Positions 6,137 through 14,112 of a DNA stretch of 34,560 nt are shown here, piece by piece; position 1 is the stretch's first letter; every line of letters begins with the position of its first letter. Made by a program: the position numbers and the translations under genes. The notes under the pieces are model-generated. The model made no database searches and was not told where the DNA came from. It saw nothing but the letters and a program-made list of their open reading frames with translations. The stretch lies in the IMG/VR virus record IMGVR_UViG_3300032116_000724, positions 1-34,560 of that record, one strand, 5' to 3'. Source of the DNA: a virus.

Positions 6137-9100
6137 TGAACACATCCTCCATTATCGTTGTTCCATCTTTTGTTTTGCCTAATGCAAACTTATAAACATT
6201 TCCTTCATCCAACTTCATGTATGCCTTAGCAAATGTTGTTGGAAAAACTGTTACGCTATGCAATTCTCTGGCGGCATCTGCCAAGACTAGCGAAGCCATC
6301 TTCTTACCAGCCTTAGTAACTCTTGGCTTGAAAGACACTACAAACAGTTCATCATCCTTGTATGGCAACTGCCTAAAGTTAAGCAACTTAATTAATGCAG
6401 ATGCATTACCCTTAACTTCATCTGCAGGAATTGCAGTAACAATTCTATTATCAGTCACCAATACAATGTATGTACGACCAGCTTCAATAGTAGTATTTTC
6501 ATCGTCAAAGATACCTGTGCTACCAGTCTTATCAAGTAATTCTACCCTTGACCAACCCTTGCCACGCTTGATAGCCTTAATCATACCCATCAAAACAAAA
6601 GCACCCTTTTCTTCATACTCTTCCACATCATTAATAAATGCGTGGTAGTGCTGTGGAATAGAAATACTAAACTCTGGTAGATTTAGATACTCATACAGGT
6701 TCTCACGGATAGCTTCATCATCTCTAGGATTATCGTCAAAGGTTGCAGCACCCACAAGTCTTAAAGCCTGTAGTGCACGACTATTTACACCACTACCCTT
6801 AGTAAAAGTAAATTCTTCAAGTTGCTTATATGATTCGAATGGTCTAGCAGCAAGATACTTGCTAGCAATGTTATCACTAATAAACTTAATAGCAGTTAGT
6901 CCAAATCTAATACCCTTGCCTTCAATCTTAAAGTCAACATCTGATTCGTTTATGTGTGGCAAACGAATAGGAATACCCATACGCTTTGCTTCAATAAGAT
7001 ATTCTGTACGAGCATCCTTGTCGCTTTCATTTTTCAATAGCGAATACATGAACTCAATTGGGTAGTTGTACTTTAGCCATGCTGTCCAATAAGATACAGT
7101 AGAATAAGCAACAGCGTGAGACTTGTTAAACGAATAGCCAGCGTGTGCTTCAAAGTCATGCCACAGGTCTTCTGCCTGATTAGGAGACAAGTAGCGTGAA
7201 GCATTCTTTACAAACTTATCTTGGAACACCTTAAACTCTTTAGCATCTTTCTTCTTACCAATAATCTTACGAACCTTATCGGCTTCAGCCATTGTCATAC
7301 CGCCAAGTTCCACACAGGCAAGCATAACTTGTTCCTGATACAGAATACAGCCATAAGTTTCCTGAGTGAAAGACTTAATAACTTCATGCTTGTAATCAAT
7401 GTTTTGCTTACCATGCTTACGAGCAACATAATCCTTACCGATAGTATTCATAGCACCTGGACGAACCAAAGCGTTAGAAGCAGCAAGTTCTGAAAAGTTT
7501 TTTACAACCATCTTAACCAGAAGATTTGTATATGGTGCAGCTTCACATTGAAACACACCCTTAGTATAACCATCAGAAAGCATACGATAAACATTTGCAT
7601 CATCCATCTTAATTTCATGCAGGTCAATCTCTTCCCCTGTACGCTCCTTGATGATAGCAAGCGTATCCTGAATAACAGATAGAGTCTTTAGACCCAAGGC
7701 ATCAATCTTAATTAGACCAATGCGTTCTGCTTCTTCCATGTCTACTGCTACTACTGGAATACGTTCCTTGCTACCTGGAGTTGTTCTAGTCTCCAATGGT
7801 GCATACTTAAAGATAGGTTCTTTAGCAGTCACCACACCAGCAGCGTGAATACCAGTACCACGAATACGACCACGAAGTTGCTCACCATACAATTCAATCT
7901 CTGGATACTTCTCACGGAACTCAGCAGTTGACTTAGATGTTAAATAATCATCCCAATCATCAACAAGCTTAAGAACCTTGTTCACATCTGGCAACGGAAT
8001 ATTAAGCACACGAGCAATGTCACGAATCATTCCCTTACCCTTAAACTCTAGGAATGTTGCAATAGAAGCAACATGACGATACTGGCGAACAAGGTAATCC
8101 TTTACTTCTTCACGTCTAGAATCCTGAATATCTGTATCGATATCTGGAAAGTCATTACGCTCTGGATTGATAAATCTGAAAAATAGTAGCCCATGCTTGA
8201 TAGGGTCAATGTCAGTAATACCAAGTGCATAACATAGCAAAGAACCAGCAGACGAACCACGACCAGGACCAACCATGATGCCTTCTTTCTTAGCCCAGTT
8301 AATCATATTACGAACAACTAGAAAGTAAGGTGCAAAGTTTTTGTCTTTAATAATCTGTAGTTCTTCTTCAATTCTTGCATGATACTCTGGGTCTAAATCA
8401 AGCTTCAAAGCTTTTAGACCATCCATAGCTAACTCAGATAACTCTTTGTTAGGATTCTGATATTGTGTAGGTAGCAAATCAACGTAGTCTTTAATGTTAT
8501 AGTCTTCAACCTTATTAACAATTTCAAGTGTGTTGTCATACATGTCTTGTCTTACAATACCCTGAGCTTCCATAGCCTTGTGCATCTCTTCATCAGAAAG
8601 CAAATGAATTTCATAATCCCTAAAAGTAATCTGGCGGTCAGCACCATAAAGATAATCTAGTTTATCTATCAGGTTATCATACTTCTGGCTACCAGCAAAC
8701 GTGGCATCCTTATCAACCTTATTAGAATATGTATTCAGAATTAGTTTTAATTCCTGTATTTCTCTTTGGTCTGGACCAGCGTGATGGCAGTCAGGTGTGA
8801 CAATGGGTTTGATACCAAATTCATCTGCAAGACTTAGGATAGTTTTATTAATCTCTGGTGGATTATGTGGCATAACTTCAATGTAGTAATCATCACCAAA
8901 GGTTTCTTTAGCCCATTGTAGGTGCGACTTAGCACTTGCCAAATCATCTGCTTCAATAGCTTTTGCAAGATAGCCAGACAGACAGCCTGACGTAATAATA
9001 AGACCTTCTTTATACTTCTCTAACGAAGCCCAGTCCATTCTAGGCTTCTTAAAGAAACCTTCTGTCCAAGCAATCTCGTTAAGCTTATTAAGGTTTTCTA

Positions 9101-9410
9101 AACCTTTTTCGTTTTTAGCAAGAATGATTAGGTGGTTGTAAACCAAATCTAATGGGGTGTCTTCTCTTTCATTCTTATCACGTTGGTCAAATCTATCTTG
9201 TGCAATGTATCCTTCAACACCAAGAATTGGTTTGATACCCTTTTCAATTGCGGCACGATACATTTCACGATGTCCAGATAGAGAACCGTGGTCTGTAATA
9301 GCGATGGCTGGCATTCCAATCTCGATTGCCCTGTCCACATATTCTTGTGGTGTCGCAATGCCATCAAATAGCGAGTAGTGAGTGTGAACGTGTAGCCCAG
9401 CATAACTCAT
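6129..9410 (-). CDS. dnaE: DnaE-type DNA polymerase III alpha subunit with intact PHP domain
   Basis: Replicative C-family DNA polymerase of 1093 aa, slightly shorter than the bacterial enzyme. The N-terminal PHP domain (about residues 1-280) keeps candidates for all metal ligands: H7, H9, D16, H41, E66, H93, C143, D207 and H209. The palm follows with GPGRGSSAGSLLCYALG and the catalytic aspartates in PDIDTD (423, 425, 427). Fingers, beta-binding and helix-hairpin-helix regions follow (for example AHAGYSFNKSHAVAYS), and a C-terminal OB-like segment begins near FVLMGMIKAIKRGKGW. AAGGA lies 7 nt before the ATG at 9410. No separate 3'-5' exonuclease is seen, so PHP proofreading, as described for actinobacterial DnaE1, is plausible. 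Confidence 0.95.
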   Translation of the reverse strand: MSYAGLHVHTHYSLFDGIATPQEYVDRAIEIGMPAIAITDHGSLSGHREMYRAAIEKGIKPILGVEGYIAQDRFDQRDKNEREDTPLDLVYNHLIILAKNEKGLENLNKLNEIAWTEGFFKKPRMDWASLEKYKEGLIITSGCLSGYLAKAIEADDLASAKSHLQWAKETFGDDYYIEVMPHNPPEINKTILSLADEFGIKPIVTPDCHHAGPDQREIQELKLILNTYSNKVDKDATFAGSQKYDNLIDKLDYLYGADRQITFRDYEIHLLSDEEMHKAMEAQGIVRQDMYDNTLEIVNKVEDYNIKDYVDLLPTQYQNPNKELSELAMDGLKALKLDLDPEYHARIEEELQIIKDKNFAPYFLVVRNMINWAKKEGIMVGPGRGSSAGSLLCYALGITDIDPIKHGLLFFRFINPERNDFPDIDTDIQDSRREEVKDYLVRQYRHVASIATFLEFKGKGMIRDIARVLNIPLPDVNKVLKLVDDWDDYLTSKSTAEFREKYPEIELYGEQLRGRIRGTGIHAAGVVTAKEPIFKYAPLETRTTPGSKERIPVVAVDMEEAERIGLIKIDALGLKTLSVIQDTLAIIKERTGEEIDLHEIKMDDANVYRMLSDGYTKGVFQCEAAPYTNLLVKMVVKNFSELAASNALVRPGAMNTIGKDYVARKHGKQNIDYKHEVIKSFTQETYGCILYQEQVMLACVELGGMTMAEADKVRKIIGKKKDAKEFKVFQDKFVKNASRYLSPNQAEDLWHDFEAHAGYSFNKSHAVAYSTVSYWTAWLKYNYPIEFMYSLLKNESDKDARTEYLIEAKRMGIPIRLPHINESDVDFKIEGKGIRFGLTAIKFISDNIASKYLAARPFESYKQLEEFTFTKGSGVNSRALQALRLVGAATFDDNPRDDEAIRENLYEYLNLPEFSISIPQHYHAFINDVEEYEEKGAFVLMGMIKAIKRGKGWSRVELLDKTGSTGIFDDENTTIEAGRTYIVLVTDNRIVTAIPADEVKGNASALIKLLNFRQLPYKDDELFVVSFKPRVTKAGKKMASLVLADAARELHSVTVFPTTFAKAYMKLDEGNVYKFALGKTKDGTTIMEDVFNV

Positions 9411-9430
9411 AAATTAATCCTTAATTGTAG

Positions 9431-9467
9431 AAAAAGTGGGGGCACAGAGCGAATCATGTACCCCCAC
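9431..9467 (-). terminator. Intrinsic terminator after the ssDNA-binding protein gene
   Basis: Minus-strand RNA would form GTGGGGGTACA paired with TGTGCCCCCAC (11 bp including one U-G wobble) around a 10-nt loop, followed directly by TTTTTC. It lies between the stop of the gp32-like gene and the Shine-Dalgarno of the polymerase gene, so it would cap or attenuate the SSB transcript and limit read-through into the polymerase. Confidence 0.85.
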
Positions 9468-9474
9468 AGCCTGA

Positions 9475-10128
9475 TTACCAGTCTATGTTACTTGATGTAA
9501 CAGACGGAGTGTCAAAGCCGAAGAAGAAGTTCTCCTGCTCTGCATATGGAACTTCACGAACAACCTTTTCAAGATTGAAAGGTTCGATGTCATTCCACTT
9601 GAATGGTTCTGTATCTGGCTTAGTTGGAAGCAAGGTGTAGCTGGTTTCAGTTCCCTGACCATTACGCTTAATCTTCCACTCCAAGTTAGAGATAGAACCT
9701 GTTTCCAGTGCATATTCACGAATAGTGTTGAATGCAGACTGCTTTGAGATACCCTGAGACCAGACAGCAACGTATGCTGGCTCTAGACCATCTTCAACCA
9801 ATACGTTTCCATACCAGCGTAGACGTGCTCTCCAACCAGACTTTGGTTCCTTGCGAGCCATCTCACACCCATAGCAACGACCTTCAGTCTCAATAGTACA
9901 AGCAGCCTTACGCTTGTAGTCCTTTGGGTTGGTGTGTTCTGAAATTACAACAGAAAGACCACGGTCTTCGCTGTAAGTTGCAGAATCAGTGTCCAGTTCT
10001 TCAATGAAGCGGACTTTTGCAGACTGTCCATCCGCTAGTTTTACCCAACGAACTTTCTGTCCTGTGTTTTCGTACTTTGGCTTATCCATAATATCACCGA
10101 TATTTTTTAGCCCTTTGATTACGCTCAT
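9475..10128 (-). CDS. gp32-like single-stranded DNA-binding protein
   Basis: A 217-aa candidate SSB. Residues 1-60 carry a basic KYENTGQKVRWVKL segment. The zinc site is H65, C77, C85 and C88, in SEHTNPKD, KAACTIE and RCYGCEM; T4 gp32 uses a His-Cys-Cys-Cys set at nearly the same positions (His64, Cys77, Cys87, Cys90). An aromatic-rich central part (RARLRWYGNVLV, YVAVWSQG) fits ssDNA stacking, and the C-terminal tail becomes acidic and ends NIDW. AAGGAG lies about 5 nt before the ATG. A strong terminator follows the gene, fitting an abundant stoichiometric protein, and primase and polymerase are its neighbours. T4 gp32 is longer (about 300 aa), so this is a compact relative if correct. Confidence 0.75.
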   Translation of the reverse strand: MSVIKGLKNIGDIMDKPKYENTGQKVRWVKLADGQSAKVRFIEELDTDSATYSEDRGLSVVISEHTNPKDYKRKAACTIETEGRCYGCEMARKEPKSGWRARLRWYGNVLVEDGLEPAYVAVWSQGISKQSAFNTIREYALETGSISNLEWKIKRNGQGTETSYTLLPTKPDTEPFKWNDIEPFNLEKVVREVPYAEQENFFFGFDTPSVTSSNIDW

Positions 10129-10158
10129 AATTTCTCCTTATGTTTTCTTAGCGGTATT

Positions 10159-11103
10159 CTAGTTTAGCATACTAGCAATAGTTTTGTCAAACGATTCATC
10201 AAGATTTTTGATAGCTTCATCAGACATATCGCCAATATCCTTATATTGTTTATCTAGTTGTACAACAGATACACGAGAGCCAAGACGTTCAATAATCTTG
10301 TCTTTCATATTTCCGCCAGCTTCATCATTATCAGCAATAACAATGATGTTATTGAAATACTTTTGAAGTAGGTCTGTTTGAAAATTGGATACATTTGCAC
10401 CCAATGTTGCAACTGCTGGAAATCCACATTGGTCTAGGCGTATAGCATCGAATGATGATTCAACTACATAGACTTTGTTAGATGTCTTTACATTGCTCAA
10501 ATTAAATAATGTTTTGGCTTTTGGTAAGCCTGGGGTATTCTTAAATTCCTTGCCTTCCACAGAACGACCAACAAAACCAACAGTCATTCCATCTGGAGAT
10601 GTTATAGGAATAGTTACCATATCTTGTTTCTCAGAATAGCCAAGTCTGAATTTTCTCATAGACTGCTCTGTAATAAGTCTGCCAGTATAATATCTCAAGG
10701 CTCTAGGCGATTCAAATGCTTGTTGATTTAAACGCATAATCTGTATCTCGTCATAAGGTAGATAGTCTGGCTTAGTGACTAATGCTTGATTGATTGAAAA
10801 CTCTAAATCAGTTTCTGTTTCTTTAGACTTAATAAAGCGAACAGCTTCAAAGTATGTTCTACCAGAAGTATGCATAATAAGATTGATTAGGTCACAAGAA
10901 TGTTGACACGAAAAGCAGAAGAAAATACCAGAATGTTTATCTACTTCTCCAGCAGGTGAACGATAGTTGTTGTGAAAAGGACAGAAGATAATGTAGTCAG
11001 AGTCTACTTCGTTTTCAACTGTGATGCCTGACCCTGCGATAACTCTTTTAATTTGTTCTTTTGAGTAGGAACTAGTTGTGTTCCGTCTATTCCCATTATG
11101 CAT
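10159..11103 (-). CDS. DnaG-like primase (CHC2 zinc finger plus TOPRIM)
   Basis: RNA primase of 314 aa. The CHC2 zinc finger is C41-P-F-H44 with C63-F-S-C66. The catalytic TOPRIM domain shows VYVVESSFDAI with the conserved Glu at 215, VIADNDEAG with D258 and D260, and a final KDIGDM acidic motif. A separate C-terminal helicase-interaction domain is short or absent; bacterial DnaG is about twice as long. The ATG at 11103 has AAGAAGG four bases upstream, so the start is credible even though it lies 100 bp inside the preceding gene. The helicase gene two places upstream completes the primosome. Confidence 0.92.
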   Translation of the reverse strand: MHNGNRRNTTSSYSKEQIKRVIAGSGITVENEVDSDYIIFCPFHNNYRSPAGEVDKHSGIFFCFSCQHSCDLINLIMHTSGRTYFEAVRFIKSKETETDLEFSINQALVTKPDYLPYDEIQIMRLNQQAFESPRALRYYTGRLITEQSMRKFRLGYSEKQDMVTIPITSPDGMTVGFVGRSVEGKEFKNTPGLPKAKTLFNLSNVKTSNKVYVVESSFDAIRLDQCGFPAVATLGANVSNFQTDLLQKYFNNIIVIADNDEAGGNMKDKIIERLGSRVSVVQLDKQYKDIGDMSDEAIKNLDESFDKTIASMLN

Positions 11104-11348
11104 AATGCCTTCTTCTTTCCTATATATGTTCCGTATACTGTTAATGTAAATTCGTAATAATCTTGTTCGCTATTATATTTTATCGTGAACTGTGGGTCTA
11201 TGTCAAGTCTTATAACATAGCCCAGCTCACACATCTCAAGGTTTTTAAGTCTAACTAATTCTTTTCTTAACCTACCGATAGCGGAATCATTCTTGATGAT
11301 GCCATCAAAGGTAAAGTTTCTAATAGGTTTGTGATATAAGTTGTCCAC
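11004..11348 (-). CDS. Hypothetical protein overlapping the primase gene by 100 bp
   Basis: A 114-aa protein with a GTG start at 11348 just after the helicase stop. It has a charged helical N-terminal half (IGRLRKELVRLKNLEMCELG), a beta-rich centre (YVIRLDIDPQFTIKYN, YYEFTLTVYGTYIGKKK) and a polar tail. The last 33 codons run in a different frame over the start of primase. No clear Shine-Dalgarno precedes the GTG, but a TATAAT ends 5 nt before it, so leaderless initiation is possible. I do not recognise the family. Its place between helicase and primase suggests a replication accessory. Confidence 0.68.
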   Translation of the reverse strand: MDNLYHKPIRNFTFDGIIKNDSAIGRLRKELVRLKNLEMCELGYVIRLDIDPQFTIKYNSEQDYYEFTLTVYGTYIGKKKALCIMGIDGTQLVPTQKNKLKELSQGQASQLKTK

Positions 11349-11353
11349 ACTCT

Positions 11354-11359
11354 ATTATA
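11354..11359 (-). promoter_or_regulatory. Candidate -10 (TATAAT) 5 nt before a GTG start
   Basis: TATAAT-AGAGT-GTG occurs between the helicase stop and the start of the 114-aa gene. No Shine-Dalgarno and no obvious -35 or TG extension are present. If used, the transcript would begin at or next to the GTG and would drive that gene, primase and SSB. The AT-rich background makes chance occurrence possible. Confidence 0.4.
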
Positions 11360-11360
11360 A

Positions 11361-12581
11361 CTAGTTATCTTCATAATCCTTGTATTTATACCAGCCCTTG
11401 TCAAAATCAACCTGAACAAGGAATTCACCCATAAAGCCATTACGGTTCTTACGGAATACACATTCAATAATATCTGAATTTGCTCCACGACCTAATGCCA
11501 TTACCCAGTCAGCATCGTAGGCAATCTGGCGTGACCAAGCTGTTTGACCAAGCGTAGGAACTGTGTCCAATTTAGTTACATCGTCAGGTGTAGCAGACGA
11601 GATAGCAATGATAGGCACTTCTTCTGCAATAGCCATAAGCTTCAGTTCACGAGATAGATTCTTCATACGGACAGTTTCATTGTCAGACTTTTGATTAGGT
11701 GACATCAATTGCAGATAGTCTACAATAATAAAGTCTGGTCTATACTGGTCAATCTTACCACGAATAACAGATGGTGTTACTTCTCCACCAGAATCATTAG
11801 AGATAATATGGAACTCTGGCTTACCCTGCAACTCTTTCCTGTGCCAACGCTTTAGGTCTTCAATCTCAACATTACCGTTGCTAAGTCTGCGATGTGACCA
11901 CAAGCCATCGCCCATAATTGTAAACACACGATTACGAACTTCTGTCTCAGACATTTCTAGAGATATAACTAGTGGTGACTTGCCCTGCTTCCATGCCTGT
12001 ACCGCAAAATATAGCGATAACCAAGACTTACCAATTCCTGGGTAAGCAAGGAACACGCCAAGTTGCCCAGGCATAATACCTGCTGGCAGATAATTGTCAA
12101 ACCCTGGAAGTCCAGTCTTAATACCAATAGAGCCTAACTCATTTTGCTTTTGCACTTGCTCAAAATAAGCAACAGCAGAATCAATATCAGTAACATCAAT
12201 GTCACGGATAACTGCTGTGTTCTTTTTTAGCTCTGATGTCTTTTGGATAATGTCTTCAAGGGCTTTACTACCCTGACCAGCCTGAACATCTGTAGCAGTG
12301 CTACGCAAGATATCCTTTAAACTATCGTTTAGATATTCTGCTTGTAGTTCTTCTAAGTGATATTTGGTTGCACCAACATTATCTATAGGAGCAAAGTCAC
12401 GAAACTTCTCTACTACCAAAGATACTGGTGGTACAGTTCCATTGGCTTCAGAATAGTTACGAATAAATGTCCAAATATCATTGTGTGTTCTGAGAATGTT
12501 TTCTACGTTTGCTTGTAGCAAAACATGTACTTGTTTGTCCGCCAATACAGCAGAGATTAGTTTTGATTCTGTATTATTCAT
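11361..12581 (-). CDS. dnaB: DnaB-like replicative DNA helicase
   Basis: Hexameric 5'-3' replication-fork helicase, 406 aa. The N-terminal helical domain (about 1-115) is followed by a linker and a RecA-like motor: GIKTGLPGFDNYLPAGIMPGQ (153-173), Walker A PGIGKS (181-186), SLEMSE (208-213, the DnaB H1a motif), Walker B FIIVDYLQLM (D288), and a C-terminal region with AISSATPDDV. All DnaB helicase motifs are in expected order, though bacterial DnaB is somewhat longer. The gene overlaps the end of the preceding 102-aa gene by 8 bp. Primase follows after one small gene, forming a compact primosome module. Confidence 0.93.
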   Translation of the reverse strand: MNNTESKLISAVLADKQVHVLLQANVENILRTHNDIWTFIRNYSEANGTVPPVSLVVEKFRDFAPIDNVGATKYHLEELQAEYLNDSLKDILRSTATDVQAGQGSKALEDIIQKTSELKKNTAVIRDIDVTDIDSAVAYFEQVQKQNELGSIGIKTGLPGFDNYLPAGIMPGQLGVFLAYPGIGKSWLSLYFAVQAWKQGKSPLVISLEMSETEVRNRVFTIMGDGLWSHRRLSNGNVEIEDLKRWHRKELQGKPEFHIISNDSGGEVTPSVIRGKIDQYRPDFIIVDYLQLMSPNQKSDNETVRMKNLSRELKLMAIAEEVPIIAISSATPDDVTKLDTVPTLGQTAWSRQIAYDADWVMALGRGANSDIIECVFRKNRNGFMGEFLVQVDFDKGWYKYKDYEDN

Positions 12582-12882
12582 TTAGCCACTCCTTAGCTTT
12601 TGCTCTACGTTCTGCACGTTCTTGGTTATCTTCTTGCAATTGCTTACGCTTGTAAACAATGTGGTCTGCATAGTTAGCAAAGTATTTCCAGTTTGGCGAT
12701 GGTGCTACATCAAAATAATATTGAAGTAGTTCATAGCATTCTGGCATACCATACGATTCAATGAGAGCATCTGCTGCCCATTGTTCTACGTTTAGATTTA
12801 GTGATGGCTTTTCTTCATACCTTGCAGTATGCAACTTGCTGTAGCGACTAAGCAAAGCCATGCGGTCTTTGCGGTCTGCCAT
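12574..12882 (-). CDS. Hypothetical protein directly upstream of the helicase
   Basis: A 102-aa, mostly helical, charged protein ending in a long basic/acidic helix (KRKQLQEDNQERAERRAKAKEWLNE). The middle has an aromatic-rich stretch, YELLQYYFDVAPSPNWKYFAN. Its ATG shares a base with the upstream stop (TAATG), and its end overlaps the helicase start by 8 bp. Small helical proteins next to a phage DnaB gene are sometimes helicase loaders; that is a context-based guess, as no AAA+ motif or known loader signature is visible. Confidence 0.68.
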   Translation of the reverse strand: MADRKDRMALLSRYSKLHTARYEEKPSLNLNVEQWAADALIESYGMPECYELLQYYFDVAPSPNWKYFANYADHIVYKRKQLQEDNQERAERRAKAKEWLNE

Positions 12883-13100
12883 TATCTTCCGTCAGCTTCG
12901 GATTGTGCTTCTGCTACTTTTTCAGCCAGCTTTTGTTCAACAAATGAATACACTCTCTCAAATGCATCGTTTGTGTTTTCGCCTTCACGCTTGTTATCTG
13001 ATACAGATAGGTCAATGCGTAGTGATTGGAAGTTGCCTAGATTAAGCGTATAGCCTAGACCAACTGTTACTTTGGTGTTGTCATTATCCATGATTTTCAT
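12882..13100 (-). CDS. Small conserved hypothetical protein
   Basis: A 72-aa protein with a beta-like N-terminal half (VTVGLGYTLNLGNFQSLRIDLSV shows alternating hydrophobic positions) and a helical C-terminal half (DAFERVYSFVEQKLAEKVAEA). The start is ambiguous: AAAGGG is only one base from the ATG at 13100 but 10 nt from the next in-frame ATG at 13091, so the true protein may be 69 aa. It is the first gene of the replication run and is joined to the next by TAATG. The function is unknown; the strand-helix pattern with a conserved-looking surface suggests a small partner protein. Confidence 0.65.
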   Translation of the reverse strand: MKIMDNDNTKVTVGLGYTLNLGNFQSLRIDLSVSDNKREGENTNDAFERVYSFVEQKLAEKVAEAQSEADGR

Positions 13101-13112
13101 ACCCTTTCAAGG

Positions 13113-13643
13113 TTAGATTGATTCTGACCAGACAGGGATAAACCGCCCATCATCAGTCTTTGTATATACCAGTATACCATCGCCCATACGCCTTGTCAAC
13201 TCCTGTTTTGTAGGTGTTACATCGTTGGTTATTAGTTTATCTTTTCTTGGTCTACCGTGGTGGTAGGAAGCCAGGATTTCTCTAATTTCCCTTACTTGTG
13301 CTTCGGAATAGTAGGAACGGACCTGCCAGCCCCTCTCTCCGCCCTTCTGTGACCCCATAGGGAAGGGAATAATGCCTTTGAACATTAATTGTGGCATATA
13401 TTTTTTATGCCTATTTACAAGCTCTGCGGTCTGTCCCACGGTATATGCACGAAGCCTATTCTTCTTAAAATCACTAACTAAACAACTTTCAATCTGGTCT
13501 TTTGTAATATTATAAACAGACATTATTCCATTAGAGTTATTCATATGGTAAACACGAACAAGGTCTCCATTTAAGAACCAGACCTTTTTATTCCCTGGTA
13601 CAACAGGTGCACTGTTATACTCTTCCATAGTTAAAGCAGCCAT
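13113..13643 (-). CDS. MerR/excisionase-type HTH DNA-binding protein
   Basis: A 176-aa protein. Residues about 65-95 read as a winged helix-turn-helix of the MerR/excisionase type: AYTVGQTAELVNRHKKYMPQ followed by LMFKGIIPFP. A second basic region (YHHGRPRKDKLIT, about 127-139) could bind DNA. The N-terminal part contains WFLNGDLVRVYHMNN. It lies exactly between the tail genes and the replication genes, where a regulator would be useful, but a recombination or DNA-organisation role is equally possible. No Shine-Dalgarno is visible before the first ATG, so the start is uncertain; ATG codon 6 is an alternative. Confidence 0.7.
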   Translation of the reverse strand: MAALTMEEYNSAPVVPGNKKVWFLNGDLVRVYHMNNSNGIMSVYNITKDQIESCLVSDFKKNRLRAYTVGQTAELVNRHKKYMPQLMFKGIIPFPMGSQKGGERGWQVRSYYSEAQVREIREILASYHHGRPRKDKLITNDVTPTKQELTRRMGDGILVYTKTDDGRFIPVWSESI

Positions 13644-13644
13644 T

Positions 13645-14097
13645 TTATAGTTGCGTTAATCCAACAGCCATGACTGAAAGGTCAAAGCCAACTTCATTGG
13701 TGAATGTTGTTGAACTATATATAGTTACCACAATTGTGCAACCTGATTTATTAACATCTATAATATTAATACCTGGAACATGCACACCAGGAGTACCTGC
13801 TTTAAAACTAACTGATGGAAATATTAATGGAGCTGAAAGAAAAGTTTTATTAAAAGAAATAGAGATTTGTTGAGAAGCTGATACTTGGCTACCACTTCCC
13901 TTTATGTTGCCAGATGTAAAATTAGTAGCAATTGCAAAAGTTCCCATATAAGAATTAACTACTGTCTTAGTAGATGTATCATATATTGGAGAGATTGTGT
14001 TTGCAAACTTACTAGAAACACCATTAACTTCATCAATGATTGAGTTTAGCAAAGTCTGGTCAACTAAAGAATTTGAGGATACATTTGGAATAGTCAT
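13645..14097 (-). CDS. Terminal minor tail protein with lectin-like beta domain
   Basis: A 150-aa, strand-rich protein rich in Ser, Thr and Asn. After a helical N-terminus (residues 10-35, SLVDQTLLNSIIDEVNGVSS) comes a repeated beta pattern: QQISISFNKTFLSAPLIFPS, GINIIDVNKSGCTIVVTIYSS and VGFDLSVMAVGLTQL. The layout resembles H-type-lectin or fibre-tip domains (strand, 'F..AP', strand, terminal 'AVG'). Being the last gene of the tail run, it may be a receptor-binding protein. There is no Shine-Dalgarno; a TGGTATAAT ends exactly 6 nt before the ATG, indicating a separate leaderless transcript. Lectin fold and receptor role are inference. Confidence 0.7.
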   Translation of the reverse strand: MTIPNVSSNSLVDQTLLNSIIDEVNGVSSKFANTISPIYDTSTKTVVNSYMGTFAIATNFTSGNIKGSGSQVSASQQISISFNKTFLSAPLIFPSVSFKAGTPGVHVPGINIIDVNKSGCTIVVTIYSSTTFTNEVGFDLSVMAVGLTQL

Positions 14098-14103
14098 ATA
14101 TAT

Positions 14104-14112
14104 ATTATACCA
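14104..14112 (-). promoter_or_regulatory. Extended -10 promoter, leaderless arrangement
   Basis: TGG-TATAAT is followed by 6 nt (ATATAT) and then the ATG at 14097. No Shine-Dalgarno is present. The same TGGTATAAT-N6-ATG layout is found at 33426-33411. It would start transcription on the A of the start codon. It overlaps the stop region of the preceding minor tail gene. Confidence 0.65.

Noticed and set aside
6137-6145. MazG-like start at 6145
   Set aside because: GGAGG directly abuts that ATG with no spacing; the ATG at 6136 has a 9-nt spacer.
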